From contig NZ_CBVJ010000110.1 of assembly GCF_000513275.1 (NCBI RefSeq), positions 1-64,000 on the forward strand: 64,000 bases of DNA, given 5' to 3'. This document shows positions 34,798 to 43,408 of this stretch, piece by piece (the first letter of the stretch is position 1; each line of letters opens with the position of its first letter). Below the pieces are notes generated by a model. The model was not told the DNA's origin. It ran no database searches and worked only from the letters and a program-made list of their open reading frames with translations. Source of the DNA: Paenibacillus gorillae. GTDB taxonomy: Bacteria; Bacillota; Bacilli; Paenibacillales; Paenibacillaceae. Both the position numbers and the translations under genes were made by a program.

Positions 34798-35260
34798 TAT
34801 AGCGAACTTTGATTCGCTGTTTTGCGAAGCAGGTTCGCTAATGAGTTGCTCGTGAGCGTAATGCGACGCGTTCATGACTTTTCTTCGCTATTTGCGAACC
34901 AAGTTCACTTTTTGGCACCTCGCGCATCTCCCAGCGCGAGGTGCGGCGCCACATCAACCACATTAATGGGCAACCGAGGGGGTAATGTGACACACGTTCA
35001 TCACTTTTCTTCGCTGTTTTGCGAACCAGATTCGCTAATAAGTTACTTGAGAGCGCAATGCGAAACGTTTTTGACTTTACTTCGCTATCTGCGAAGCAGT
35101 TTCGCTAATGGGTTGCTCATGAGCGTAATGCGACGCGTTTATACTTTCATTCGCAGGTTTGCGAATCAGCTTCGTTAATAAGTTACTTACAGGCGTAAGA
35201 CGACACGTTCATGAATTAACTTCACTTTTTCCGAAGCAGATTCGTTAGCGGGTGTCACCA
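34798..35260. repeat. Imperfect ~70-bp tandem array of GCGAA/TTCGC units
   Basis: Units begin at about 34813, 34883, 35010, 35081, 35150 and 35221, so the period is 69-71 bp except for one 127-bp step interrupted by unrelated sequence (about 34916-34990). Each unit has TTCGCT, about 5 bases, GCGAA, about 5 bases, TTCGCT, then a GAGCGTAATGCGACGCGTTCATGA-like tail that varies. The short dyads alternate roughly every 10-11 bp. There are no open frames. A related copy is at 41300-41338. Confidence 0.75.
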
Positions 35261-35336
35261 ATAATGCAGCTTCACTATTCTACTGCGCCCTTCTGTACGA
35301 AACTATCGGTGCATCCACGCGTAAGTAAGCATGCTA

Positions 35337-36095
35337 CTACATTCCAGCGCGCCCGAGTGAGCGCGCCGCATCCAGCAGTGATTGCGTGTAGGGATGATGG
35401 CCGGGGGAATGGATGGCGGATGAGGAGAAACGTTCAACCAATTGCCCTTCCTTCAAAACCGCAATCTCCTCGCATAGCCCGGCTACGAGCGAAAGGTCAT
35501 GAGTAATGAAGAGAAGCGATAAACGCTGCTCGATTTTTAGCGTGTGGAGCAGTTCAATGATTTGATGCTGGTGCAGCAAATCTAAGTTCGATACGATCTC
35601 GTCGCATACGAGCAGCTTTGGCTTTACAATGAGCGCCTTGGCAATACACGCCCGCTGGTATTGCCCGCCGCTCAGCCGTCCGGGCTTCCCGGCAAGCAGA
35701 TGCGGCGGCAATCCAACTTTACCGGCATACTCCGCTATCCGCTCCTTACGCTCGTTTTTGCCCATGTCCATAAAACGGGACAACGGCTCTTCCAGGCTTT
35801 GCGCGATCGTCATTCGCGGGTCTAGCGACGCCGTCGTATTTTGGAATACGAACTGGATTTGCCGGTACCAGTCCTTGAACGCAGCTGCCCCCTTGTAAGG
35901 AGCCTCACATCCGTTGAACTGGACCCCGCCCGAAGTGGGACGCTCCAGTGCCATAACGATACGGGCGAGCGTGGACTTGCCGCTGCCGCTTTCGCCAACA
36001 ATGGCTAGTGAACCGCCGTTCGGGATAGACAGCGAGATGCTATCCAGCACGCTTTTCGTTCCGATCACCTTCGTTATTTCATTGATTTCCAACAT
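35337..36095 (-). CDS. Nickel/peptide-type ABC transporter ATP-binding protein (NikE type)
   Basis: A 252-residue ATPase: Walker [10 protein letters not shown], signature LSGGQYQRA, Walker [13 protein letters not shown] (an unusual IVSN in place of PTSA) and H-loop FITHDLSLV. It lacks the C-terminal cysteine cluster of full Dpp/Opp ATPases, as NikE proteins do. The ATG at 36095 is preferred (GAAGAAGG upstream; typical [10 protein letters not shown] opening); the frame extends 27 bases further. It overlaps the preceding ATPase gene. Last gene of the Zur-box operon starting at 40300. Confidence 0.85.
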   Translation of the reverse strand: MLEINEITKVIGTKSVLDSISLSIPNGGSLAIVGESGSGKSTLARIVMALERPTSGGVQFNGCEAPYKGAAAFKDWYRQIQFVFQNTTASLDPRMTIAQSLEEPLSRFMDMGKNERKERIAEYAGKVGLPPHLLAGKPGRLSGGQYQRACIAKALIVKPKLLVCDEIVSNLDLLHQHQIIELLHTLKIEQRLSLLFITHDLSLVAGLCEEIAVLKEGQLVERFSSSAIHSPGHHPYTQSLLDAARSLGRAGM

Positions 36096-36891
36096 ATAAG
36101 TGTGCACCTTCTTCTGGAGCAAATCGGAACGAGGAGCGGCAGTTCAACAACTGCTTCGTATACGCATGCTTGGGCCTGCGCAGCACTTCACCCGCCGTTC
36201 CCTGCTCCACGATCTCCCCCTGCTTCATAACGGCAATCGTATCCGCCAGCTCTCCCGCCAGCAATAGATCATGGGTGATGAACAGCATGCTTAACTGCTC
36301 TTCCGCCACAAGCCCTTGCAGCAACGCAACAATCTCCGACTGCGTTGTCACATCCAGCGCACTCGTTGGCTCATCGGCTATAAGCAGCTCCGGCTGCAAC
36401 AGAAGCGCCATCGCAATCATTACCCGCTGATTCATGCCGCCGCTTAATTGGAATGGATAGCTCTTCATCATCCGGTCTGCGTCTTTCAGCGACACTTTAT
36501 CCAGCATCGTCCTGGCGCTAACTTCAGCGGCATGCCGGGTCACTGGCAGGTGGCTGCGCAGCAAATCAGACAGCTGCCTGCCGATCGGAATAGCCGGGTG
36601 CAGCGCCTGCTCGGGATGCTGATAAATGACGCCTATTCGCCTGCCCCTTACCCGACTCCACTCCCTTTTGCCATACCGTGTCATCGCATCGCCGCCAAAT
36701 GACAGTTCTCCTGACATTCGCAGTCCAGCCGGCAGCATGCCGAGCAGCGCTTTTCCCGTAAGCGTCTTGCCGCTGCCGCTCTCTCCAATCAGACACAGCG
36801 TCTCACCTGCACCTAGCGAAAAAGAGCTGTCCCGGACGAGCACCCGGTCATTATCTTTTGTACGAATCGTAAGCTTCTGGACCTCCAGCAA
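36079..36891 (-). CDS. Nickel/peptide-type ABC transporter ATP-binding protein (NikD type)
   Basis: About 270 residues with Walker A GESGSGKT, signature LSGGMNQRV, Walker [13 protein letters not shown] and H-loop [12 protein letters not shown] at 36891 with AGGAG 8 bases upstream gives the usual [11 protein letters not shown] opening; an ATG at 36909 lacks a ribosome binding site. It pairs with the following ATPase to power the NikB/NikC-like channel. Confidence 0.85.
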   Translation of the reverse strand: MLEVQKLTIRTKDNDRVLVRDSSFSLGAGETLCLIGESGSGKTLTGKALLGMLPAGLRMSGELSFGGDAMTRYGKREWSRVRGRRIGVIYQHPEQALHPAIPIGRQLSDLLRSHLPVTRHAAEVSARTMLDKVSLKDADRMMKSYPFQLSGGMNQRVMIAMALLLQPELLIADEPTSALDVTTQSEIVALLQGLVAEEQLSMLFITHDLLLAGELADTIAVMKQGEIVEQGTAGEVLRRPKHAYTKQLLNCRSSFRFAPEEGAHLYVGNQ

Positions 36892-36912
36892 CCCGCTCAC
36901 TCCTATCATCCG

Positions 36913-37743
36913 TTAATTCAATTGCAACCGGCTCCGCAGCCTCTCCCCGCAAATCTGGAACGCGACGGCCGTCACAAAGATCATCAATCCCGGGAAAAAG
37001 CCCATCCAAGGAGCAATCTGCAAATAGTTTTTGCCGTCCAGCAGCATCACACCCCATTCCGGTGAAGGCGGCTGAGCGCCTAATCCAAGAAAGGATAATC
37101 CCGAAAGGGCCAAAATAACCCGGCTAACGTCCAGAATAATCAGCGTCAGCACCTGAGGCATCATATTCGGCACGATATGCCGCCGTATCGCATGAAAACC
37201 GAAGGAGCCGCTCACCCGGCTGGCGAGCATATACGGCTCCTTTTTCACATCATGAACGAGGCCCCGGATAATCCGCACATATTTGGCCCACCAGGACAAC
37301 AAGATGGCTGCATATACATTTTCCATCCCAAAGCCTAAAAAACCGATAATGACGATAGTCAGCAGCAGATTCGGAATGGCCGTGAACAGGTCTGCGGCAC
37401 TCATAAGCAGCATATCCAGGCGGCCGCCGTAAAACCCGCTTATCGTGCCAAGAACGAGGCTGATGATCATCACGAGCCCTAGAACGATAAGGGCGGGAAA
37501 CACCGAATATGGAATACCCGCAAGCACCCGGCTGAATAAATCCCGGCCTAAGTAATCCGTCCCGAAGGGATGGCTCAGGCTAGGCGGCTGCAGCTTGGCG
37601 GCATAGTCCGGCTCATAGGGATCGAACGGATGCAGCCAGGAAGCCAGAAGGCCAACGATAAGCAGCCCGGCTAAAAACAACAGTGCTGCCGTTGTCCATT
37701 TCTGTCCAAGCGCCAGCGAAAAAGCTTTTTTCACAACTCCCAC
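36913..37743 (-). CDS. Nickel/peptide-type ABC transporter permease (NikC type)
   Basis: A 276-residue membrane protein with about six helices, the HPFGTDYLGRDLFSRVL segment typical of DppC/NikC permeases, and the coupling loop LASRVSGSFGFHAIRRHIVPN. The start appears to be GTG at 37743, overlapping the NikB-like gene by 13 bp; another GTG three codons later is possible. It forms the channel with the NikB-like protein. Confidence 0.85.
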   Translation of the reverse strand: MGVVKKAFSLALGQKWTTAALLFLAGLLIVGLLASWLHPFDPYEPDYAAKLQPPSLSHPFGTDYLGRDLFSRVLAGIPYSVFPALIVLGLVMIISLVLGTISGFYGGRLDMLLMSAADLFTAIPNLLLTIVIIGFLGFGMENVYAAILLSWWAKYVRIIRGLVHDVKKEPYMLASRVSGSFGFHAIRRHIVPNMMPQVLTLIILDVSRVILALSGLSFLGLGAQPPSPEWGVMLLDGKNYLQIAPWMGFFPGLMIFVTAVAFQICGERLRSRLQLN

Positions 37744-38678
37744 CTCTGTTTATCCAGCCTTACGCGCCGGTCGGCCGCATAATAGCCAAGATCGGTCACG
37801 AAATTCAGAATGAAGATCGCCGCTGCCACAAGTAAGCTGCAACCCTGTATAGCCGGGTAATCGCGATTGTAGATCATATCCAGCATATAAGTTCCGAGCC
37901 CCGGGAAGCTGAACACATTCTCGATCATGACGGCCGCGCCGAAAAAGCCGGAAAAGCTCGTTCCGATCACCGTCAGCACCGGAATTAACATGGACCGAAG
38001 CAGATAGGACGGGTACAAAATGCGCCGCCGCAAGCCGCGTGCCCTCGCCGCCTCCATGAAGAAGGCATGCTTGTATTCCAACGTGAAGGAACGGACCATT
38101 CGGACAAAATAAGCGCCTTGAACGAGGCTGATCGCCGCTACTGGCAGCACATAATGGCTTACCGAGCCGTTGCCGATGATTGGGAACAAGGGCCACAGTA
38201 CACCAAACCCGAGCGTAAGCAAAATCGCCAGCCAGTACAGCGGAACGGAAAGGCCGAGTATGGAGCCTCCGTAGACGACGCGGTCCAGCAGCGTATTTTC
38301 CCGGATGGCGCTGACGATCCCAAGCGGAATCGAGAAAAGAACGGTCACGATAAAAGAACTGGCAATCAACAGCAGCGTCGGCTGAAGCCGCGATGCGATT
38401 TCCTCCGTAACGGGCTGATCCGTTACAAATGAACGGCCCAAATGACCTTGAACCAGTTCAAGCAGCCACGAGGCATATTGCTGGACGAAGGACTGATCCA
38501 GTCCCCATTTTTGCTCATAGAGCGCAATTAAGCTCTCGTCAGGAACGGCTCCGATACCCTGCAGCAGCAAAGCTGCAGGATTTCCGGGGGCAAGCCGCAT
38601 AAGCGCAAATACGAATAGTGTCAGCAAAAGTAAAGTAAACAGCAGGAGTCCAAGCCTGCCGACAGCATAGCGCAGCAT
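37731..38678 (-). CDS. Nickel/peptide-type ABC transporter permease (NikB type)
   Basis: A 315-residue membrane protein. It starts LRYAVGRLGLLLFTLLLLTLFVFALMRLAPGNPAALL, with the APGNP segment of DppB/NikB permeases, and has the coupling loop EAARARGLRRRILYPSYLLRS and the closing ENVFSFPGLGTYMLDMI. It sits directly after the binding protein gene (2-bp gap) in the Zur-box operon. Confidence 0.87.
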   Translation of the reverse strand: MLRYAVGRLGLLLFTLLLLTLFVFALMRLAPGNPAALLLQGIGAVPDESLIALYEQKWGLDQSFVQQYASWLLELVQGHLGRSFVTDQPVTEEIASRLQPTLLLIASSFIVTVLFSIPLGIVSAIRENTLLDRVVYGGSILGLSVPLYWLAILLTLGFGVLWPLFPIIGNGSVSHYVLPVAAISLVQGAYFVRMVRSFTLEYKHAFFMEAARARGLRRRILYPSYLLRSMLIPVLTVIGTSFSGFFGAAVMIENVFSFPGLGTYMLDMIYNRDYPAIQGCSLLVAAAIFILNFVTDLGYYAADRRVRLDKQRWEL

Positions 38679-38680
38679 CT

Positions 38681-40300
38681 CTATTCCTCAATCGTTAGCT
38701 GATGCCATTTGACCGGATTGTCTTCAATATCGCCAAACGCGAAGTTTCCGATCTTTTTGCTATGAATAAATGTCTGCTTCGTATAATAAATCGGCACGGT
38801 CATCGCTTCCTCATGCATCCGGCCGAAAATACGGTCGAAAATCGCCTGCTGCTCCGCTGTCGAAGTTGTTTTTGCGATATCATCCAGTTGCTTCGTCAAA
38901 GCTTCGTCCTGATAAGCGACGCCCGGCGTTTTATCCGTGTGGTAGAACAGCGATGTCAGGAAACGGTATGGCAGCTGCGCATCCGTATACGTCCGATACA
39001 GGAGCAGATCATATTCCTTGTTGGTCCACAGCGCATCATAATAGGCCGCACGCTCCAGGTTGGCGATGTCCACCTTGATGCCGATGTTTTTCATCTCACT
39101 TTGGAAAATCTCGGCCATCTCTTTCCACTCCGGATATTCCTCAGTCTGGATGACAAGACGAAGCTGAATTGGCTTGCCGTCCTTCTCATACTGCTTGCTG
39201 CCTGCATTCCACTGGAAGCCGGATGCCTCAAGCAATTGCTTGGCCTTGTCGGGTTTAAAGCCATAAGAAGGCTGATTGTCCGGTGTCACAAAAGCAACCG
39301 TGCTCTGGAACAGACCGGACACTTCGGCACCTTGGCCGTTCATCATTTTGCTAGTATCAGTTCCGAGGTTAATGGCCTGACGGACATTTTTATCTGCCAG
39401 GAAGGTGTTTTTCTGGTTGATGACCATGAAGTAAGACATCGTGCTCGCATGCTGCTCTACTGTGTACTTCGTGTTGTTTTCAAAAATAGGCAGGCTCTCA
39501 TACGGGATGTTGCCTACTTCTCCGCCAGCAATATCGATCTCGCCATTCTGCAGCGCAAGCACGCGAGCCTGCGGATCGGTAATAACTTTGAACACCAGCT
39601 TGTATGGAGATGGCTTCTCCTTCCAATAGTGCTCGTTGGCAGTCAGGACGGTTTCCGCCCCCTCCTTGAAGCTGTCCAACTGCCATGGACCAGTGCCGAT
39701 CGGCTTCACAAACTCGCCGTCCACAGCACCTGCGGGATTAACCGCGTTAGGACTCATCATTCGAAAAGGACGGGCTTGGCTCAGCTCGAGCAGAACCTGC
39801 GTCGCCATCTCCTTGAATTGGAGCACAACGGTATGAGCGTCCGACGTCTCCACCTTATCCAGCTTTCTTGCAATTTCGAGTGATGCATTCTCCTCATTTG
39901 CTACGGTGCGTGCCAATGAGAATTTGACAGCTTCCGCATTGAACTCGCTGCCGTCGGAAAATTCAACGTCTTCCCGCAGATGAAAGGTATAGGTCTTGCC
40001 GTCCTCCGACACCTCCCAAGCTGTCGCAAGACCCGGCTCGATCTTGCCGCCTTCCCCGAATTCAACGAGCGGATCATAGATTGCACTATGGACAGCCCTC
40101 GCTCCGTTATAGGTGGAAGCGTCGATTTTCTCCCCTTTGGAATCCTGAGTAACCGCAACTGTGATGCGCTTGGCGGCCGTTGCCTCCGGTTTATTCGTCG
40201 ATGCTGCTGTACCTGGCTCCGTCTGCGACGAGCAGGCCGCCAGCAATAAGAGAAGTATCGTACTGACTGCGATGGCCGATCTTTTGAATGATTTTGACAT
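38681..40300 (-). CDS. Nickel/metallophore-type ABC transporter substrate-binding lipoprotein (NikA/CntA-like)
   Basis: A 539-residue family 5 binding protein with signal peptide and lipobox LAACS (Cys about residue 23). The motif LREDVEFSDGSEFNAEAVKFSLART and the GTGPWQLDSFKEG segment fit the NikA/CntA branch, which binds nickel, or metal held by small opine-type chelators. The start ATG at 40300 has GGGAGGA just upstream; the longer frame to 40405 covers promoter sequence. A Zur box sits between the -35 and -10 of its promoter, so zinc-bound Zur should switch the operon off. Zinc or a zinc-metallophore complex is therefore the most likely cargo (inference). Confidence 0.85.
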   Translation of the reverse strand: MSKSFKRSAIAVSTILLLLLAACSSQTEPGTAASTNKPEATAAKRITVAVTQDSKGEKIDASTYNGARAVHSAIYDPLVEFGEGGKIEPGLATAWEVSEDGKTYTFHLREDVEFSDGSEFNAEAVKFSLARTVANEENASLEIARKLDKVETSDAHTVVLQFKEMATQVLLELSQARPFRMMSPNAVNPAGAVDGEFVKPIGTGPWQLDSFKEGAETVLTANEHYWKEKPSPYKLVFKVITDPQARVLALQNGEIDIAGGEVGNIPYESLPIFENNTKYTVEQHASTMSYFMVINQKNTFLADKNVRQAINLGTDTSKMMNGQGAEVSGLFQSTVAFVTPDNQPSYGFKPDKAKQLLEASGFQWNAGSKQYEKDGKPIQLRLVIQTEEYPEWKEMAEIFQSEMKNIGIKVDIANLERAAYYDALWTNKEYDLLLYRTYTDAQLPYRFLTSLFYHTDKTPGVAYQDEALTKQLDDIAKTTSTAEQQAIFDRIFGRMHEEAMTVPIYYTKQTFIHSKKIGNFAFGDIEDNPVKWHQLTIEE

Positions 40301-40376
40301 GATGTCCTCCCGAATAAATAGTTGATAAATGCAGTTGAACAAGTATCGCTTGACTTCGATATCCAACTGATGATAG

Positions 40377-40405
40377 ATTTTAATCGTAATAATTACTATT
40401 AGCAA
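40377..40405. promoter_or_regulatory. Zur box within the NikA-like promoter, shared with divergent gene
   Basis: TAATCGTAAT, A, ATTACTATTA (40381-40401) is a 10-1-10 dyad with one mismatch, matching the Bacillus Zur consensus AAATCGTAAT-N-ATTACGATTT. On the minus strand it lies between -35 TTGCTA (40405-40400) and -10 TAAAAT (40382-40377), which are 17 bp apart. It is 58 bp upstream of the divergent methyltransferase start, so it may control both. Confidence 0.85.
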
Positions 40406-40459
40406 GTATTATTTTTTATAACGGCTTCCACACGATATTTTTACACAAGGAGAGATTTT

Positions 40460-41221
40460 ATGACGATCAGCAAGGAACAACAACTGGAGCATCAGCAATA
40501 TTGGGATAAGGGAGCCGATATCTACGAAGAAATTGTGGAACAAGAATTTGTGAATGAGTCGGCCGAGAAGTGGACGGCGATTCTGAGCAAGCTGCTTAAG
40601 GATAAGCACGGGCTGCGGGTGCTGGACGTTGGTGCTGGTCCGGGCTTTTTCAGTGTTTTATTGACGCGGTTGGGGCATCAGGTCACCGCCATCGACTCCT
40701 CTACAGAGATGATCGCTAAAGCGAGGAAAAATGCAGAGAAGCATGGCTGTGATATTCGCATCATCCAGACTGATATTTTGGAATATGAGCCGGACGGTGT
40801 GTTCGATCTCATCATATCCCGCAACGTTACCTGGTTTTTGCCGAACCCTGTTGGCGTCTACCAGAAATGGTATCATTGGCTGGCCGAGGGCGGGCAGACG
40901 GTTATTTTCGACGGCAACTGGAACTTGTTCCTGACCGATCCGAAGGAAGCTGCCTTGTTCCAAGCGGCCAAACAGGAAGCAATCGCGGCCGGTTACGTGC
41001 CTTATCGTTCGGATGAGGAAATTTCGGAGGGCGACCAGATCGCCTTAACACTGCCGCTAACCTATGTGAAACGTCCCGCGTGGGACATCGATATGCTTAG
41101 CCACATCGGCTTCACCGACGTGACAGCTTGGCATGGATTCGATGCGGGACTATATGGCCCTGCTGAGCAGCTGCTGAACCAGCATCGGCCGATGTTTGCC
41201 ATCGTGGCAAGTAAATCTTGA
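40460..41221 (+). CDS. Class I SAM-dependent methyltransferase
   Basis: A 253-residue Rossmann-fold methyltransferase with motif I VLDVGAGPGFFSVLL, the acidic residue of motif II in VTAIDSS, motif III DIRIIQTDIL, and motif IV FDLIISRNVTWFLPNP. It resembles the small-molecule and ubiquinone/menaquinone (UbiE-like) methyltransferases, but its substrate is unknown. AAGGAGAG precedes the ATG. It is divergent from the NikA-like operon and shares its Zur box, so it is probably made under zinc limitation. Methylation in metallophore biology is a possibility, not shown. Confidence 0.85.
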   Translation: MTISKEQQLEHQQYWDKGADIYEEIVEQEFVNESAEKWTAILSKLLKDKHGLRVLDVGAGPGFFSVLLTRLGHQVTAIDSSTEMIAKARKNAEKHGCDIRIIQTDILEYEPDGVFDLIISRNVTWFLPNPVGVYQKWYHWLAEGGQTVIFDGNWNLFLTDPKEAALFQAAKQEAIAAGYVPYRSDEEISEGDQIALTLPLTYVKRPAWDIDMLSHIGFTDVTAWHGFDAGLYGPAEQLLNQHRPMFAIVASKS

Positions 41222-41299
41222 TGGATGTTTGAGGTGACGGCGAGGCGGAGGTCATGATTCGTGCTCGACATGACCTCTGTGGCATCATAACTCTCGTAT

Positions 41300-41338
41300 A
41301 GCGAACGTTGGTACGCTCTTTTGCGAAGTAGGTTCGCT
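41300..41338. repeat. Dispersed copy of the GCGAA/TTCGC repeat
   Basis: AGCGAAC, then ACGCT, TTGCGAAGTAGGTTCGCTT: the same alternating half-sites as the array at 34798, including the TATAGCGAAC lead-in found at 34798-34807. Confidence 0.65.
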
Positions 41339-41357
41339 TTACACCCCATCCTAACTA

Positions 41358-41545
41358 ATCAAAATGCAAAAATACAGGTTGTTAGCCGGTTTTGGGCCGA
41401 TTTATGGCATCAAAATGTAAAAGTGCAGGTTGATTGGTCAAAAACGGCTCAAATGTGCGAAATCTAGTGATTTCAAATGTACTTTTGCATTTTGATGGCG
41501 TTTTTGGACGATTTCGGGCTAATTAAAATGCACTTTTACATTTTG
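41358..41545. repeat. F-F-R-R intergenic element, copy 1
   Basis: Motif CAAAATGYAAAARTGCA appears twice forward (41360 and 41411) and twice reversed (41474-41497 and 41525-41545). The two forward copies are 51 bp apart and so are the two reverse copies; 62-63 bp separate the inner pair. The whole is a large imperfect palindrome, so a transcript could fold into a long hairpin. The same architecture recurs at 50190-50380. Confidence 0.8.
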
Positions 41546-41573
41546 TTCTTCATGTAGCGCGGAAAGAGGAGTT

Positions 41574-41945
41574 AGTTGGGTAGGTGGTTCATTCGGGCGC
41601 GGGCAGGCGCACATGTGAGTTAGTTTTACTCAGGGCGGTAAGACGCGGAGCTTTAGTTGGTTCACTTGAACGCGAGAAGCCGTATGTTGAGTTCGTTGCG
41701 CTTGTGCACGGGGAGGTGTCCGGTTTGATTGGTTTCGATCGGACGCTCGAATGCCAGCAGGTTAGGTTTGTTTAGCTTTGAACGGGAAAGCATACACGTT
41801 AAGTTGGTTGGACTCGTTTAGCTTTGAGCCGGAAGGCATGCACGTTAAGCTGGTTGGACTCGTTTAGCTTGTGAACGGGAAGGCGTGCACGTTAAGTTGG
41901 TTAGTTGATTCGTTCACTTAGGCGGGTAAGGCCTACTGGTTAAAG
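41574..41945. repeat. Degenerate ~46-bp tandem array
   Basis: The clearest units start GTTTAGCTTT at 41770, 41816 and 41862 (46-bp period; the first two share about 41 of 46 bases by eye). Weaker units with TTGGTTCACTTGAACGCG-like or TTCGTTGCGC segments extend the array back to about 41574. There is no ribosome binding site or plausible protein. Confidence 0.7.
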
Positions 41946-41961
41946 CCAATTACCCTCAAAC

Positions 41962-41999
41962 GCAAAAAAGCCGTCAGTCCATGAAATGGACTGACGGCT
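41962..41999 (-). terminator. Terminator of the YesMN carbohydrate operon
   Basis: A perfect 14-bp stem AGCCGTCAGTCCAT/ATGGACTGACGGCT followed by TTTTTT on the minus strand. Confidence 0.9.
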
Positions 42000-42007
42000 C
42001 CCGCTGT

Positions 42008-43408
42008 TTAGACAACAGTTATAGTATGCGTCTCGCCTGGCGCTACTTCGACTTCGGCCACGAGATAGGTGCGGCCGAGCTCGTCTCGTTCTACACTTGA
42101 CGGAATGGCATTGCTGTTATGGCTCAGCGACTGCCCTTCCGCTGCCTTCGCTGCTTCTATGCGGAACTTCGCTTTCCAGTGCAGGTATGCACCGGAACGA
42201 TTGCTAAATTCTGAATGAGCCGCACCCTGATGCTTGACTCCAATTACCCGGCCAAGCACCGGGACATTCGACAGCTCTGCCCAGGTCAGCTCTCCTGCCA
42301 GCTTGGATTCAGTCGTCACGCCGGAAATGCCGTCTGCCGAGATACCCATCAGACCAGACACTACCGCACCAACTGCCGAATAAGAAACCTCAGGATATTC
42401 GCGGCGATCAAGACCGGGCTCCATCAGCGCTTTCAAGCTACCCAGCGCCTCTGCGTCCTTGCCTCCGCGGTAATACGTTTCCGGCAAGTAGGACATGCCC
42501 TCCACATTGGAAGCGCCTCGCGCGATCGCTTCGCGCAGAGCGCCTTCCCGCTTCTCCGCATGATCGATGACGCCGTAATAGAGCGGCAGGAATTGGCCTT
42601 CTCCAGCTTCAGATGCAATAAAGGCACCCTTCTGGCTCAGAGCAATATAGAAGCAGCCATTGCTCTCATCCCACCATTGCTCCTCCAGCCGCTTACGCAG
42701 CTCGGAGGCTCTAGCCGAATACTCAGCGGCACGTGCTTCCCCTTGCCCTGTCAACTTCACGATCTCCGCATATGCCTCATATCCCGCGATCATAATCGCT
42801 ATGAGATCGGCGCCGATTTTCGCGAACTCGCCTGCTTCATTATAAGAAGCCAAACCGCGGCGCCCGTAGGCCGCCTCGTATTCAAGAATGCCGTCTCCGT
42901 CTTTATCCCAAGTCTTCACATATTCTGTAACGGACAAGTCGTAAAACTTGCGCAGCACCGGATTGTCCAAATACGAACGGTCGCCCGTCCACAAATATTG
43001 CCGGTAGCAGGCATCAATCACATCGAAGTTGGCCGGGAGGTTGTACCAGAAATCCTGGTCATTCTCATAATCGACCGGAGCCGGGAGGTTGCCCCCCGTG
43101 ATCTCCCAGTACGTGCAATAGTCTCTCGTCTCGCTAATATTTTCGGCGAATTTCTGCATCATATTGCGGGTATGCGCCTGCAAACCCAAGACTGCAGCAC
43201 CCAAGCTTTGATGAGAAACGTCCCGCATGCAGAACGCCTCTCTGCCCGGCAAGGCAGCCTCATACCAGAGGCCGACAGGATCTTCGCCGTGATGCGCATA
43301 GAAAAGCGCTTGAGCTTTCGCCCATTCAAATCCGGCATTCAGCGCTTCGTCATCCGACCGGAACGTAATTGCGCCTAAGGAATTGTTCATGTTGTTGTTC
43401 ATCATCAA
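42008..43408 (-). CDS. Six-hairpin glycosidase-like protein
   Basis: A 466-residue cytosolic protein (no signal peptide) with the repeated helical pattern of (alpha/alpha)6 glycosidases: GREAFCMRDVSHQSLGAAVLGL, NFDVIDACYRQYLWTGDRSYL, WDKDGDGILEYEAAYGRRGLASYNEAGEFAKIGADLIA. The last ~80 residues form a beta domain ending VEVAPGETHTITVV. It probably cleaves the oligosaccharide imported by the transporter encoded just upstream; bond and sugar are unknown. AAAGGAT precedes the first of three consecutive ATGs, and it directly follows the permease stop. Last gene of its operon. Confidence 0.7.
   Translation of the reverse strand: MMMNNNMNNSLGAITFRSDDEALNAGFEWAKAQALFYAHHGEDPVGLWYEAALPGREAFCMRDVSHQSLGAAVLGLQAHTRNMMQKFAENISETRDYCTYWEITGGNLPAPVDYENDQDFWYNLPANFDVIDACYRQYLWTGDRSYLDNPVLRKFYDLSVTEYVKTWDKDGDGILEYEAAYGRRGLASYNEAGEFAKIGADLIAIMIAGYEAYAEIVKLTGQGEARAAEYSARASELRKRLEEQWWDESNGCFYIALSQKGAFIASEAGEGQFLPLYYGVIDHAEKREGALREAIARGASNVEGMSYLPETYYRGGKDAEALGSLKALMEPGLDRREYPEVSYSAVGAVVSGLMGISADGISGVTTESKLAGELTWAELSNVPVLGRVIGVKHQGAAHSEFSNRSGAYLHWKAKFRIEAAKAAEGQSLSHNSNAIPSSVERDELGRTYLVAEVEVAPGETHTITVV

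Noticed and set aside
34798..35260. Possible CRISPR array
   Set aside because: The unit is degenerate along its full length, there are no constant repeats with unique spacers, and no cas genes are nearby.
38702..39883. A 393-codon open frame on the plus strand
   Set aside because: Antisense to the NikA-like binding protein gene.
40300..40405. Longer N-terminus of the NikA-like protein
   Set aside because: The extra 35 codons cover the promoter and Zur box; the ATG at 40300 has a good ribosome binding site and gives a proper lipoprotein signal.
41574..41945. Possible CRISPR array or small repetitive protein
   Set aside because: The 46-bp units are tandem without spacers, and the open frame at 41584-41775 has no start signals.
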